This document shows, piece by piece, positions 1-20,239 of a DNA stretch of 64,000 nucleotides. The DNA lies in the NCBI RefSeq assembly GCF_006715085.1, contig NZ_VFMM01000001.1, forward strand, positions 1,054,001-1,118,000, written 5' to 3'. The stretch is from Kribbella jejuensis (GTDB taxonomy: Bacteria > Actinomycetota > Actinomycetes > Propionibacteriales > Kribbellaceae). The notes beneath the pieces were generated by a model that ran no database searches, was not told where the DNA came from, and saw only the letters and a program-made list of their open reading frames with translations. A program made the translations under genes and the position numbers. Positions within the stretch are counted from its first letter, which is position 1. Every line of letters starts with the position of its first letter.

Positions 1-169
1 GGGTCGGTTGTTGGCGCCAGGCGGGTCCGGGCGAAGGAGCGGGACGCCCGGACCCGCGTAGTGCCCTGTGCTGGGATGCCGGCTGCTGAGAGCGGGCTGC
101 TGAGGCGCCGGAGCGGTTCACGGCGCCGGGTCGAGCAAGCTGGGCGAAGGAACGGCCAAGATACTGGGT

Positions 170-373
170 AGTGGCCGGTGCGGGAACTACGAGATCGGAG
201 TGCTGGCCGCGGGAGCGGCGGCCGGTGTGGCGGTCGAGCGGACGGTCATCGGCCGGCGCTCGGGGCAGCGCAAGCAGCTCGAGGCGGAGCCGTTCGGCTC
301 CGAGCCCGGTACGCCGTACATCTTCACCGCCGACGACGGCGTCGAGTTGTACGTCGAGGTCGACGAGCTGAAG
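170..373 (+). pseudogene. Probable 5' remnant of an alpha/beta-hydrolase gene
   Basis: Around 180-370 the plus strand reads a short Ala/Gly-rich hydrophobic segment, then AVERTVIGRR, then GTPYIFTADDGVELYVEVDE. This matches the style of the N-terminus of actinobacterial membrane-tethered alpha/beta-hydrolases, where an ADDGV-LHVEVDE-like strand precedes the catalytic fold. After about 373 the similarity stops and the frame turns into unrelated sequence ending near 442. No nucleophile elbow (GxSxG), aspartate or histidine region follows, so only the N-terminal tenth or so of such a protein is present. I infer a decayed or truncated gene. The family assignment rests on remembered sequence style, not a search. 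Confidence 0.4.
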
Positions 374-562
374 CGGTCCCACCGCGAGACGCGGGCGCCA
401 GGTACGGGCTGCCGAGGCGGGGCTACTGCGGGCGCCTGCTGAGGCAGTCTGTGGCGTACAGCCTGCTGAAGGCAGCGGACCGGCGCGGTTGATGGCACGA
501 GCCGTGGCGCGGGGCGAACGACCGCGGCCAGGTACGGCGCGGCGCCACGCGAAGGCTGACCA

Positions 563-611
563 GGTGCGGGCTACTGGTGCGGGCTACTGGTGCGGGCTAC
601 TCGTGCGGGCC
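563..611. repeat. 13-nt tandem repeat
   Basis: The unit GGTGCGGGCTACT occurs three times head to tail (563-575, 576-588, 589-601) and is followed by a partial diverged copy beginning CGTGCGGGCC. The period is not a multiple of 3, and no coding frame uses it convincingly. Confidence 0.85.
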
Positions 612-1004
612 AGTGGCGCGGACTGTTGGAGGCGACCTGCCAAGTGCGGACTGCCGGGACGCTGTAGCGAAGGGGTTGATGGCGTCAGACGAGCAAGGCC
701 GGTGAAGAGTGGGCGGGGTGAAGGTCGCGCTGGCCTCAAGCGACCAGGGAGAACGCGCGGGCGGGAACTGTCCGGGGGCGATCGTCCAGGCGGTGGGTGC
801 CGACAGCGCGGCAGTTGAGCAGCAGACAGGACTGCACTCAGCGCAGGTGCCGGCAGACAGAGCCGCACTCAGCGCGGGGTGCCGGCGGCCGGGAACCGTC
901 CAGGCGTCCGTGCCTACAGCCGAAGCCTCCGACGCCGGCGACCGCCAGTGGCCGGCGGCGGCCGAGCTCGATGCGATGCGGCCCGTGCAGTCCGGCCGTC
1001 CGCA

Positions 1005-1056
1005 GCGGGAAACCGTCAGGGCGGTCCGCGGCGGGAAACCGTCAGGGGCGGTCCGC
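1005..1056. repeat. 25-nt direct repeat, two adjacent copies
   Basis: GCGGGAAACCGTCAGGG followed by CGGTCCGC occurs at 1005-1029 and again at 1031-1056, the second copy carrying one extra G. The copies are nearly adjacent, which suggests slippage or recent duplication. No function is evident. Confidence 0.8.
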
Positions 1057-1096
1057 TGTCGGGATGTCTTCGGCGGTACAAAGCGTCTGGGGAAAT

Positions 1097-1130
1097 GTTA
1101 AGGGCCACCCCTTGTGGGGTGGCCCTTAAC
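1097..1130 (-). terminator. rRNA operon terminator hairpin
   Basis: A perfect inverted repeat with 15-bp arms (1097-1111 and 1116-1130) and a 4-nt loop lies 9 nt beyond the 3' end of 5S rRNA. Read on the minus strand the stem starts GTTAAGGGCCACCCC and is followed by ATTTCC, a very short U-rich tail. Strong hairpins with weak U tracts are common at actinobacterial operon ends. Confidence 0.85.
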
Positions 1131-1139
1131 AGTGTGAAT

Positions 1140-1257
1140 GTCCGGCGGCGTCCTACTCTCCCACGACCTCCCGGTCGCAGTACCATCGGCGCTGAAGGGC
1201 TTAACTTCCAGGTTCGGAATGGAGACTGGGTGTTTCCCCGACGCTATGGCCACCGAA
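1140..1257 (-). rRNA. rrf: 5S ribosomal RNA
   Basis: On the minus strand the sequence starts GTTTCGGTGGCCATAGCG and ends near CGCCGCCGGACA, about 118 nt, with the usual 5S internal segments (for example GGGAAACACCC and CCGAACCTGGAAGT). It is the last gene of the rRNA operon, about 140 nt after 23S, and is followed by the strong hairpin at 1097-1130. Ends are estimated to within a few nucleotides. Confidence 0.93.
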
Positions 1258-1394
1258 ACTCTATGAGAACACTATCAACCTGCCAAGCCACACACCCCTT
1301 GAGGGTGTGATTGCTGGGGGTGACCGTATCCTGGGAACCGTACAGCGAACGCGAACATCGTTACATAGCGCAAAATCAAGGCTTGAAGTTTAAG

Positions 1395-6517
<5,123 letters not shown>

Positions 6518-6744
6518 AAAATATAGACAACCGAAACCAAAGGCTCCGGACAGTCAACAACATCGAATGATCCTTTGAATCAGAAACAACCCTAAACTGG
6601 CTTGTTATCCGTATAAATTTCAAAGGAATCCGCCACAGACAAACAACCATCCACACCCACACCAGAAAACCCTGGGGGGCAAGGATCGTCATCTAATGCC
6701 TGTGAACGGGGTTAATGCATCTTTCGGCATTGACTTTCGGCACG

Positions 6745-6760
6745 CTGTTGAGTTCTCAAG
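6745..6760 (-). promoter_or_regulatory. rRNA leader boxA-type antitermination/processing element
   Basis: The minus strand reads CTTGAGAACTCAACAG, the conserved word found upstream of 16S in many actinobacterial rRNA operons and associated with Nus-factor antitermination and pre-16S processing. It lies downstream of both candidate promoters and would be transcribed from each. Confidence 0.5.
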
Positions 6761-6817
6761 AATCGGACGCACACCGCAGCTTGGCCTTGCAGCCAGGCTC
6801 CCGGGGCAACCTGCGTT

Positions 6818-6846
6818 ACTCTACCGGATCAGATCCACCGAGTCAA
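6818..6846 (-). promoter_or_regulatory. Candidate rRNA promoter (proximal)
   Basis: On the minus strand there is a -35 TTGACT (6841-6846), a 17-nt spacer and a -10 TAGAGT (6818-6823). This is an excellent fit to a housekeeping sigma-70-type promoter pointing at 16S, about 300 nt upstream of the mature 5' end. Confidence 0.65.
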
Positions 6847-6999
6847 GACCCGATTTTTCCCGATCCCCATCCCCTCTCAGGGAGGCCCGCGTCTCGCTGG
6901 CCGACCCGAGTCCGAAGACGCGTTCCGGCTGAGCTAGCCTTTGGGGGTTTTGGAAGGTCCGGCCGCTTTCGCGTCCCGCGCTCGCTTCCAACAAGAAGA

Positions 7000-7029
7000 A
7001 CATTACGTGGCTCCCAGGTGACCGGTCAA
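7000..7029 (-). promoter_or_regulatory. Candidate rRNA promoter (distal)
   Basis: On the minus strand there is a -35 TTGACC (7024-7029), an 18-nt spacer and a -10 TAATGT (7000-7005). Together with the site at 6818-6846 it would form a tandem promoter pair, the usual design of actinobacterial rrn operons. Confidence 0.55.
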
Positions 7030-7084
7030 ATCGGCTCCCGGTGGGCTGAATCACAGGCTTGTAATTTGCCTTCGGCAACCCGGA

Positions 7085-7109
7085 TGTGGGAGTGGAGACC
7101 ACTCCCACA
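7085..7109 (-). terminator. tyrS terminator hairpin
   Basis: A perfect inverted repeat, TGTGGGAGTGG / CCACTCCCACA, has 11-bp arms and a 3-nt loop and lies 20 nt past the tyrS stop. It has no U tract. It separates tyrS from the rRNA promoters. Confidence 0.7.
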
Positions 7110-7128
7110 CGCGACCGGCGACGAGCCG

Positions 7129-8421
7129 TCAGCCCTGCGCCGGCGAAGCCAGAACCCCTGCAAATGAACGCTTCCCGCGCCGCAGCACGAGCACGCCACC
7201 CGGCAGCAGGTCGTCCGCGGCCGGTACGTACTCCGCGTCCTTCACCTTCTCGTTGTTCAGGTACGCGCCGCCCTCGGCCACCGTGCGCCGGGCGGCCGAC
7301 TTGCTCGCGACCAGGCCTGACTTCACCAGCAGGTCGCCGTATGTCGGCATCTGTTCACCTGCGCCCAGCTCCACGTGCGGTGCTTCGCGGAGTGCGGCGA
7401 CGAGGGTGGAGCCATCCAGCGACGCCAACTCCCCCTGGCCGAACAGGGCCTTCGACGCTTCCTGCACTCGCCGCGTCTCCTCGGCGCCGTGCACCAGCGT
7501 CGTCACGTCCTCTGCGAGCACCCGTTGCGCTTCCCGCGCCTGGGGCCGTTCTGCGGTCGCCTGCTCGAGTGCAGCGATCTCCTCCGCAGTACGGAACGTG
7601 TAGAACCGCACCAGCTGCATCACGTCACGGTCGTCGCTGTTGAACCAGAACTGGTAGAACGCGTACGGCGTCGTCAGCTCACGGTCCAGCCAAACGGTCC
7701 CGGACTCCGTCTTGCCGAACTTGGTCCCGTCCGCCTTCGTGACCAGTGGTGTTGCCAAGGCATGCGCCTTGCCTTGATCAGTACGGCGGATGAGCTCCAC
7801 GCCCGCAGTCAGGTTTCCCCACTGGTCGCTACCACCCGTCTGCAGCGTGCAGTTGTGGCGCCGGTACAGCTCCAGGAAGTCCAGCGACTGCAGCAGCACG
7901 TAGCTGAACTCGGTGTAGCTGATCCCCTGCTCCAGCCGCGCCTTCACCACCTCGCGGCCGAGCATCCGGTTCACCGGGAAGTGCTTCCCGATGTCCCGGA
8001 GGAAGTCGAGCGTGTTGAGGTCCTTGGTCCAGTCGTAGTTGTTGACGATCCGGGCCGGGTTGGGGAGCGAGGGGTCGAAGTCGACGAACTTCTCCACCTG
8101 GGAGCGCACCCGCTCCACCCACTCGTGCACCACGTCCTTGGGGTTCAGCACCCGCTCGGACGTCTCCTTGGGGTCACCGATCAACCCGGTGGCGCCACCG
8201 ACCAGCCCGATCGGGTTGTGGCCGGCCAGCTGGAGCCGCCGCAGCGTCAGCAGCTGCAGCAGGTTCCCCATGTGCAGGCTGGGCGCGGTGGGGTCGAAAC
8301 CGACATAGGAGGTGATCGGCCCTGCCGCCATGGAGGCCCGGAGGGCGTCCGGATCGGTGGAGTGGGCGATCAGGCCACGGCTCTCCAGGTCGTCAAGCAC
8401 CTGAGTGCGGCGTTCGGTCAC
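7129..8421 (-). CDS. tyrS: Tyrosyl-tRNA synthetase
   Basis: This class I aminoacyl-tRNA synthetase charges tRNA-Tyr in the cytoplasm. The 430-residue protein is full length. It has the HIGH-type motif HMGN (residues 50-53), the tyrosine-binding GGSDQWGN segment (196-203), the KMSKS-type loop KFGKT (234-238) and a C-terminal S4 RNA-binding domain (about 360-425). The start is GTG, with GAGGAGAG about 7 nt upstream. The gene stands alone between its own terminator and a 60-nt gap to the App1-like gene. I looked for a T-box in that gap; it is far too short. Confidence 0.97.
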   Translation of the reverse strand: MTERRTQVLDDLESRGLIAHSTDPDALRASMAAGPITSYVGFDPTAPSLHMGNLLQLLTLRRLQLAGHNPIGLVGGATGLIGDPKETSERVLNPKDVVHEWVERVRSQVEKFVDFDPSLPNPARIVNNYDWTKDLNTLDFLRDIGKHFPVNRMLGREVVKARLEQGISYTEFSYVLLQSLDFLELYRRHNCTLQTGGSDQWGNLTAGVELIRRTDQGKAHALATPLVTKADGTKFGKTESGTVWLDRELTTPYAFYQFWFNSDDRDVMQLVRFYTFRTAEEIAALEQATAERPQAREAQRVLAEDVTTLVHGAEETRRVQEASKALFGQGELASLDGSTLVAALREAPHVELGAGEQMPTYGDLLVKSGLVASKSAARRTVAEGGAYLNNEKVKDAEYVPAADDLLPGGVLVLRRGKRSFAGVLASPAQG

Positions 8422-8481
8422 TAGTTCTCTCCTCGAGTACGTCGGTCACTACTAGTGTCCTGTACGACGAGAACGGGGCGC

Positions 8482-9519
8482 TCAGGTGGTCTCGGGATGT
8501 GCGAGCACCGCCCGCAGTTGCGGACGGAGGGCGTGTCCGTCAGGTCCCTGCACCGTGACCGCGGTCGGCCGGTGCGGGTCGTGGGCGCCAGGGTCGGTGT
8601 TGGGCACCGGCAGACCGTGGGAGAGCACCTGCTCGGCCGGGGTCAGCTGGCGGATGCCGATGGCGAGCACATGGTCCGGGTGGGTCTGTGCGAAGTCGCC
8701 GTATAGCTGGGGGTCGTGCTGGCCGTCGTCGCCGATCAGCACCCACCGCACGTTCGGGAACTCGCGGGCCAGCCGGCGTAGGGCCGTTCGCTTGTGCTCC
8801 TGGCCGCTCCGGAACCATCCGGTGTTCGTTGGGCCCCAGTCCGTCATCAGCAATGGCCCCGGCGGGTACCCGTGCCGCTCGAAGAAGCGTGTCAGTGTCG
8901 GAGCGGTGTTCCATGCGCCAGTCGACAGGTAGAACATCGGGGCACCCGGGTGGTCCGCCAGCAGCTCCTCATACAGAGCGGCCATTCCTGGTACGACGCG
9001 GCGCGCCTGCTCGTCACGTACGAACGTGTTCCAGGCCGCGATCAACGGCCGCGGCAGCATCGTCAGGATCACCGTGTCGTCGATGTCGCTGACAAGACCG
9101 AACGTCGCGTCCGGATCCGGGACGAAGATCCGCGCCCGTGCCTGGCGATCGCCGTGGACGCCCAGGAGGATCTCGTGCCAACCAGGCGGAAGCACGACCG
9201 GCACGGTGAGGTCGATGAAGCCACCGCGATCGGTGACGGCCTCGAACGTCTGCCCGCTGACTGTGACAGTCACAGGCACCTTCACTGCGGGCGCCGTGAC
9301 GAACACGCGCCAGCCGCGGATCACCTGGTCCTCGTCGTACCGCGGCTGATTGCGCGGGTCGCGCCCGAGCACCACCCGCGCGAGCACGCGGACGAACTCG
9401 GTGTTGCCGTACCCGACCTGCGGGATGATCCGCTCCTGCCAGCCGCGCCGCCGCAGTATCGCCTGCAACCCGACGTTGAACCAGTCCTCGAGACGGGACG
9501 AGTAGTGCGGACGGGCCAT
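8482..9519 (-). CDS. App1-family phosphatidate phosphatase-like protein (DUF2183)
   Basis: The 345-residue soluble protein has an N-terminal beta-rich segment (about 65-135, including VPVTVTVSGQ) followed by a HAD-type catalytic core. The core carries DIDDTV (145-150), the nucleophile/acid motif of App1 proteins, a Ser/Thr motif in FYLSTGAWN (about 195-203) and the distal acidic motif GDDGQHDP. Yeast App1 is a phosphatidate phosphatase; bacterial homologues are mostly untested, so the substrate here is inferred. The start ATG at 9519 is the first of the frame. It is transcribed away from the flavin oxidoreductase, with about 120 nt between the two genes. Confidence 0.8.
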   Translation of the reverse strand: MARPHYSSRLEDWFNVGLQAILRRRGWQERIIPQVGYGNTEFVRVLARVVLGRDPRNQPRYDEDQVIRGWRVFVTAPAVKVPVTVTVSGQTFEAVTDRGGFIDLTVPVVLPPGWHEILLGVHGDRQARARIFVPDPDATFGLVSDIDDTVILTMLPRPLIAAWNTFVRDEQARRVVPGMAALYEELLADHPGAPMFYLSTGAWNTAPTLTRFFERHGYPPGPLLMTDWGPTNTGWFRSGQEHKRTALRRLAREFPNVRWVLIGDDGQHDPQLYGDFAQTHPDHVLAIGIRQLTPAEQVLSHGLPVPNTDPGAHDPHRPTAVTVQGPDGHALRPQLRAVLAHPETT

Positions 9520-9639
9520 ACCAGAAACCTACCCGGAGCATGGGCCGCTAGTCGTCCTCCCCCGCGGTCCTCGGACAGTTGTTCCGCGAGTTCATCTGGT
9601 CTCGAGCGAACTGTCGGCGGCATCTTCTACGGTCTCCTC

Positions 9640-10587
9640 ATGACCGCTCTCGGAATGTGCTTCCCGCGTACCTACCCGGCCGCGCTCGTCACCGATGTCG
9701 CGCGGCGCCTCGACCGCGGCGGCGCGGACGGGCTGTGGATCATCGAGGACTGCTTCTACACCGCCGGTCCGTCGCTGGTGTCGGCCGCGCTGACGTCGAC
9801 CGAGCGGCTCACCGTCGGGCTCGGGATCGTGCCCGCGGTGGTCCGAACGGCAGCGGTGACCGCGATGGAGTTCGCGACGCTGGAGGCGCTCGGGCCGGGG
9901 CGCTTCCTGCCCGGGATCGGTCATGGGGTGCAGTCCTGGATGGGGCAGATGGGCGTCCGGCCGAAGTCTCCGCTGACGACGCTCGAGGAGGTCACGACGG
10001 CCGTCACCCGGTTGCTGCGGGGTGAAGAGGTGAGCTTCGAGGGCAAGGTGGTGTACCTCGACAAGGTTCAGCTCGATGCGCCGCCGGCCGACGTTCCGCC
10101 GATCCTGCTCGGTGTGCAGGGGCCGAAGTCGATGGCGCTCGCGGGGCGGGTCGCGGACGGGGTCGTGCTCGCGGAGCCGGCCACCGCGCCGTATGTGCGG
10201 CAGTCGGTGCAGTACGCCGGATCGCCCGAGGGGTTCGTGGTCGCGACGTTCACGGCGATGTGCATCCGGGCCGAGCGGAAGGCGGCGTACGAGTGGACCG
10301 CGCCGTGGCTCGGGTCGCGGATTGCCGATCGGGCGCCGCAGCTGACCGCGCTGCCGTTCTTCGAGGAGTTGCACAAGCTGTACGACGCGGGCGGTGAGGC
10401 CGCGCTGGTCGGTATGCCGCGCGACTGGTGGACCGCGATCGGCGCAGTCGGGACGCTCGACGACGCGGCCGCGCACCTCGACGGGCTGGAGGCGGCCGGG
10501 GTGAATCACGTCGGGCTGTTCCCGGATCCGGAGGTGGAGCACGGGCTGCCGCAGCTGGACTACGTGCTCGAGTTGGCGAAGCGTTAG
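9640..10587 (+). CDS. LLM-class flavin-dependent oxidoreductase
   Basis: This 315-residue protein belongs to the bacterial-luciferase-like TIM-barrel family, which uses FMN or F420. Supporting segments are the N-terminal barrel strand [12 protein letters not shown], the [10 protein letters not shown] strand with [10 protein letters not shown] following, [10 protein letters not shown], and the late strand [25 protein letters not shown]. The substrate cannot be told from sequence. The frame extends far upstream as non-coding reading, so I chose ATG 9640, which gives a family-typical length; ATG 9655 is an alternative. The 3' end overlaps the convergent glycosylase gene by 4 bp. Confidence 0.85.
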   Translation: MTALGMCFPRTYPAALVTDVARRLDRGGADGLWIIEDCFYTAGPSLVSAALTSTERLTVGLGIVPAVVRTAAVTAMEFATLEALGPGRFLPGIGHGVQSWMGQMGVRPKSPLTTLEEVTTAVTRLLRGEEVSFEGKVVYLDKVQLDAPPADVPPILLGVQGPKSMALAGRVADGVVLAEPATAPYVRQSVQYAGSPEGFVVATFTAMCIRAERKAAYEWTAPWLGSRIADRAPQLTALPFFEELHKLYDAGGEAALVGMPRDWWTAIGAVGTLDDAAAHLDGLEAAGVNHVGLFPDPEVEHGLPQLDYVLELAKR

Positions 10588-11249
10588 GAGCGTTTCTTCG
10601 GGACGTGCGGGCGGTACGGCGAGACCGTCGGGTCGTTCGGGATCCAGAAGCGCCACGCGCGGTCGGCGGCTTCGCGGAGACCGACGCGGGGGCCGGTGGA
10701 CGGTACGCCGTCGTACCCGGGGCCGTCGAGGAGCCGGATCGGTGAGTCCTTGGCCAGCAGGTCGGCGCCGTTACCCTCCCGACCGATGCCAAGGGCAACA
10801 CACAGGCGCGCCGGACCGCGCGCGAGGTCGCGGTCCGGGTCGGCGGCGGGTCGCTTGTTCACAGGACCCGGTCTCACCTGGTTGAGGACGGACTTCTGCG
10901 GGGCGGGTTGGCCGCGGCGGATGCGGGCCAGTTCGACGCCTTCGATGATCTCGCCGGCTCGGAGCAGCACCGCGGACGGTTTGTTCTCGGGGCCGACGAC
11001 AACGTTCATGCAGAAGTGCATGCCGTACGTGAAGTACACGTACAAGAACCCGGGCGGCCCGAACATCACCGCGTTCCGTGGAGTCTGCCCGCGGTAGGCA
11101 TGTGAGCCCGGATCGTTCGGCCCGTCGTACGCCTCGACCTCGGTCAGCCGCACCGCGACGGCCCCCTCGTCGCTGGTGCTGCGCAGCACCGTCCCGAGCA
11201 GCTTCGGCGCCACGTCGAGCACAGGACCAGCCAGAACTGAACGCCGCAT
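10584..11249 (-). CDS. 3-methyladenine DNA glycosylase (AAG/MPG family)
   Basis: The 221-residue protein would excise alkylated purines in base-excision repair. Family motifs are clear: APKLLGTVL near the N-terminus, [20 protein letters not shown] with the catalytic glutamate, [29 protein letters not shown], and the late [12 protein letters not shown] chose ATG 11249 because AAGGTG lies about 6 nt upstream; a GTG three codons earlier has no ribosome site. The gene begins about 10 nt after argH stops and is probably cotranscribed with it. Confidence 0.9.
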   Translation of the reverse strand: MRRSVLAGPVLDVAPKLLGTVLRSTSDEGAVAVRLTEVEAYDGPNDPGSHAYRGQTPRNAVMFGPPGFLYVYFTYGMHFCMNVVVGPENKPSAVLLRAGEIIEGVELARIRRGQPAPQKSVLNQVRPGPVNKRPAADPDRDLARGPARLCVALGIGREGNGADLLAKDSPIRLLDGPGYDGVPSTGPRVGLREAADRAWRFWIPNDPTVSPYRPHVPKKRS

Positions 11250-11259
11250 GCGCAGCACC

Positions 11260-15448
<4,189 letters not shown>

Positions 15449-15452
<4 letters not shown>

Positions 15453-16320
15453 GACGGGATCACCTGGGTTCCACTTCCGGCGTCGGTGAAGATCTCCAGC
15501 AGCAACGAGTGCGGCACGCGGCCGTCGATCACGGTGGCGCGGGACACACCCGACTCGACCGCGCGCAGGCAGGCCTCCATCTTCGGGACCATGCCGGAGG
15601 CCAGCGACGGCAGCAGCTCGGCAAGCTCGGCGGTATCGATCTGGGTGATGATCTCGTCGCTGTCCGGCCAGTTCCGGTACAGCCCGGCGACGTCGGTGAG
15701 TACGACGAGCTTCTCGGCCCCGAGCGCCGAGGCCAGCGCGGCCGCGGCGGTGTCTGCGTTCACGTTGTGCGCCAGGCCGTCCTCGTCCGGTGCGATCGTC
15801 GACACGACCGGGATCCGGCCCGCGTCGATCAGGTCGATCACCGCTTCCGGCCGGACCTCGACGACATCCCCGACCAGCCCGATGTCCACCTGCTCCCCGT
15901 CGACCAGCGCGGTACGGCGTTCCGCGGTGAACAGGCCCGCGTCCTCGCCGGACATGCCGACCGCGAACGGACCGTGCGCGTTCAGCAGCCCGACGAGCTC
16001 GCGGCCGACCTTGCCGACGAGCACCATGCCGACGACGTCCATCGCCTCGGGCGTGGTGACCCGGAGCCCGCCGCGGAACTCGCTGTCGATCCCGAGCCGG
16101 CCGAGCATGTCGCTGATCTGCGGTCCGCCACCGTGGACGACCACGACCCGGACCCCGGCGTACCGCAGGAACACGATGTCCTCGGCGAACGCGCGCTTGA
16201 GTTTCTCGTCGACCATCGCGTTCCCGCCGTACTTCACCACGACAGTCTTGCCGTGGAACTGCTTCAGCCACGGCAGCGCCTCGGTCAGTACGGCGGCCTT
16301 CTCGATCGCATCCGCCTGGA

Positions 16321-16324
<4 letters not shown>
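15449..16324 (-). CDS. argB: Acetylglutamate kinase
   Basis: It phosphorylates N-acetylglutamate, the committed and usually arginine-inhibited step. The 291-residue protein has VVKYGGNAM (N-terminal ATP-site lysine), [11 protein letters not shown] (glycine loop) and the late [25 protein letters not shown] region. ATG 16324 gives family length; the longer open frame runs into argJ and is rejected. It overlaps argJ and argD by 4-nt ATGA junctions. An N-terminal helix (about 1-20) precedes the core, as in arginine-sensitive hexameric kinases, so feedback inhibition is plausible. Confidence 0.97.
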
Positions 16325-18608
<2,284 letters not shown>

Positions 18609-18710
18609 CTACCCAATCACCGCCAGTGGAACCGGCTGTGACGCGGGTCATGTCACACCGTGGCGCCGGCGCGTGTCCGTGAGGGAGACGACGACCTGGA
18701 GGTGGGTTTG

Positions 18711-19265
18711 ATGGCGCGGATCGAGCTGGAGCACAAGCGGACCTGGTTCGTGCGGCTGGCGGAGTGGGGCAGCCGACGTAAATACGGCGAGGTGCTGGAT
18801 CCCGGGAAGGCTGCACTGCACAACCGGCGGGTGCTGACCACGATGCTGATGTTGGAGGGCTCCGCCGCGCGCTGGAACAAGCTCGATCCCGGCCTGAAGG
18901 CGCTCGCGGTGATGGCGACGTCGGCCCGGATCGGCTGCAGCTGGTGCATGGACTTCGGCTACTGGGAGTTCCATCACCAGGATGTCGACCAGGCGAAGCT
19001 TCGGGATGTGCCAGTGTGGCGGGACAGCTACGTCTACTCGGATCTGGAGCGCGCCGTGATGGACTACGCCGAAGCGATGACGGCGACCCCGCCGGAGGTC
19101 ACCGACGAACAGGCCGAGCGGTTGCGGGCAGACCTCACCGACGAACAACTGGTCGAACTCACGGCCGCCGTCTCGCTGGAGAACTACCGCTCCCGGACGA
19201 ACGCGGCGCTCGGGCTGACCAGCCAGGGCTTCAAGGAGTACTGCGACCTGAGGCCGGTGCAGTGA
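18711..19265 (+). CDS. Carboxymuconolactone decarboxylase / AhpD-like protein
   Basis: The 184-residue protein is an all-helical AhpD-fold protein. The redox motif is CSWC (C76, C79) in ARIGCSWCMDFGYW, followed by HH (residues 88-89), which may supply the relay histidine. ATG 18711 has GGAGGTG 7 nt upstream. The gene overlaps the next one, an ECF41-type sigma factor, by 4 nt (GTGA). ECF41 sigma factors are known to be encoded beside carboxymuconolactone decarboxylases, oxidoreductases or epimerases, so this is very probably the sigma factor's target or signal partner. The true substrate is unknown. Confidence 0.88.
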   Translation: MARIELEHKRTWFVRLAEWGSRRKYGEVLDPGKAALHNRRVLTTMLMLEGSAARWNKLDPGLKALAVMATSARIGCSWCMDFGYWEFHHQDVDQAKLRDVPVWRDSYVYSDLERAVMDYAEAMTATPPEVTDEQAERLRADLTDEQLVELTAAVSLENYRSRTNAALGLTSQGFKEYCDLRPVQ

Positions 19266-20137
19266 CCGAGGAAGAGCTGGCCGCGGAGTTCGCCGAGCAT
19301 CGTCAGGTGCTCGTCGGTGCGGCGTACCGCGTGGTCGGGAGCGTCAGCGACGCGGAGGACGTGGTCCAGGAGGCTTGGCTTCGCTGGGCTGCCGTAGACC
19401 ACGAGGAGATCCGCGACCCCAGGGCGTACCTGATCCGGATCACCACCCGTCTCGCGCTCAACAAGCTGCGCGAACAGAAGGCGCGCCGGGAGGCGTACGT
19501 CGGGCCGTGGCTGCCCGAACCGCTCGCCACCGATGACGACGACCCGGCGGCCGCGGTCGAGCTGGCGGATTCGGTCAGTATGGCGATGCTCGTCGTCCTC
19601 GAGACGCTATCGCCACTCGAGCGCGCGACGTTCGTACTGCGGGAGGTCTTCGAGCTGCCGTACGACGAGATCGCGGACACGCTCGGGCGGTCGGAGTCCG
19701 CCGTCCGGCAGCTCGCCCATCGCGCCCGCGAGCACGTCCACGCCCGGCAACCGCGGCACCGCGTGGACAAGGCCCGGCACGACGAGCTGACCATGCGGTT
19801 CATGCAGGCCGCCGGCAGCGGCGACTTCGACCAGGTGGTCGCGCTGCTCGCGCCGGACGCCGTACTGATCAGCGACGGCGGCGGCAAGAAGCGCGCCGCG
19901 CTGCGGCCGATCCAGGGCGCGGAGAAGATCGCCCGCTGGCTGTTCGCGGTGCTCGCGGACAACCCGGGCTTCGAGATCCGGGTGGCGTCGCTGAACGACG
20001 AGCTCGCTTACATCGCGTACTTCGACGACCAGCCGGACACGGTCACGTTCATGAAGAGCACGGACGGGCGGATCACCGAGCTGTACCTGATCCGGAACCC
20101 GGACAAGCTGAGCCACGTTCCCCTGCTGGAGCCGTAG
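19262..20137 (+). CDS. ECF41-family RNA polymerase sigma factor
   Basis: The 291-residue protein has sigma2 (about 8-75, with GSVSDAEDVVQEAWLRW), sigma4 (about 112-165, with LPYDEIADTLGRSESAVRQLAHRAR) and a SnoaL-like C-terminal extension (about 175-291). The extension carries both ECF41 hallmark motifs, DGGGK (205-209) and NPDKL (279-283). In studied ECF41 members this domain replaces an anti-sigma factor and modulates activity. The start is GTG 19262, overlapping the AhpD-like gene. No anti-sigma gene is adjacent, as expected. The signal is unknown. Confidence 0.93.
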   Translation: MTEEELAAEFAEHRQVLVGAAYRVVGSVSDAEDVVQEAWLRWAAVDHEEIRDPRAYLIRITTRLALNKLREQKARREAYVGPWLPEPLATDDDDPAAAVELADSVSMAMLVVLETLSPLERATFVLREVFELPYDEIADTLGRSESAVRQLAHRAREHVHARQPRHRVDKARHDELTMRFMQAAGSGDFDQVVALLAPDAVLISDGGGKKRAALRPIQGAEKIARWLFAVLADNPGFEIRVASLNDELAYIAYFDDQPDTVTFMKSTDGRITELYLIRNPDKLSHVPLLEP

Positions 20138-20183
20138 ACTATCTGCAACTCAGTCGCAGCTGGAAGAGCAGAAGACCAGAAGC

Positions 20184-20217
20184 TCCCGCCCCCTCGCTTC
20201 GCTCGGGGGCCGGGGGT
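20184..20217. terminator. GC-rich hairpin after the sigma factor gene
   Basis: Just past the sigma-factor stop there is a compact stem made of GCCCCC and GGGGGC flanking the loop TCGCTTCGCTC, with no T tract. Elements with a CTCGCTTCGCTCG core are frequent in actinobacterial intergenic DNA. It could be a terminator for the sigma-factor operon or a dispersed repeat. Confidence 0.4.
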
Positions 20218-20239
20218 ATTGAATCGAGCTGGAGGCGCG

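Larger units (their letters stand above)
1..1096. other. Non-coding stretch with short tandem repeats
   Basis: I find no convincing intact gene here. The frames that stay open are low-complexity Arg/Gly/Ala/Pro translations typical of chance ORFs in GC-rich DNA. The stretch holds a probable alpha/beta-hydrolase remnant (about 170-373), a 13-nt tandem repeat (563-611) and a 25-nt direct repeat (1005-1056). Words such as GCTGCTGAG and GCGGGCTACT recur from about 80 to 610. It lies directly downstream of the rRNA operon terminator. Confidence 0.6.
6518..7084 (-). other. rRNA operon leader and promoter region
   Basis: No gene is supported in this roughly 570-nt stretch between tyrS and 16S. It contains two promoter-like sequences facing the rRNA genes and the conserved actinobacterial leader word at 6745-6760. 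The part nearest 16S (6518-6700) is AT-richer than the window average, as usual for rRNA leaders with processing stems. Confidence 0.7.

Noticed and set aside
563-611. CRISPR-like array
   Set aside because: The 13-nt repeats are directly adjacent with no spacers, and no cas genes are present.
8422-8481. T-box riboswitch before tyrS
   Set aside because: Only about 60 nt separate tyrS from the next gene, too short for a T-box, and no T-box core word is present.
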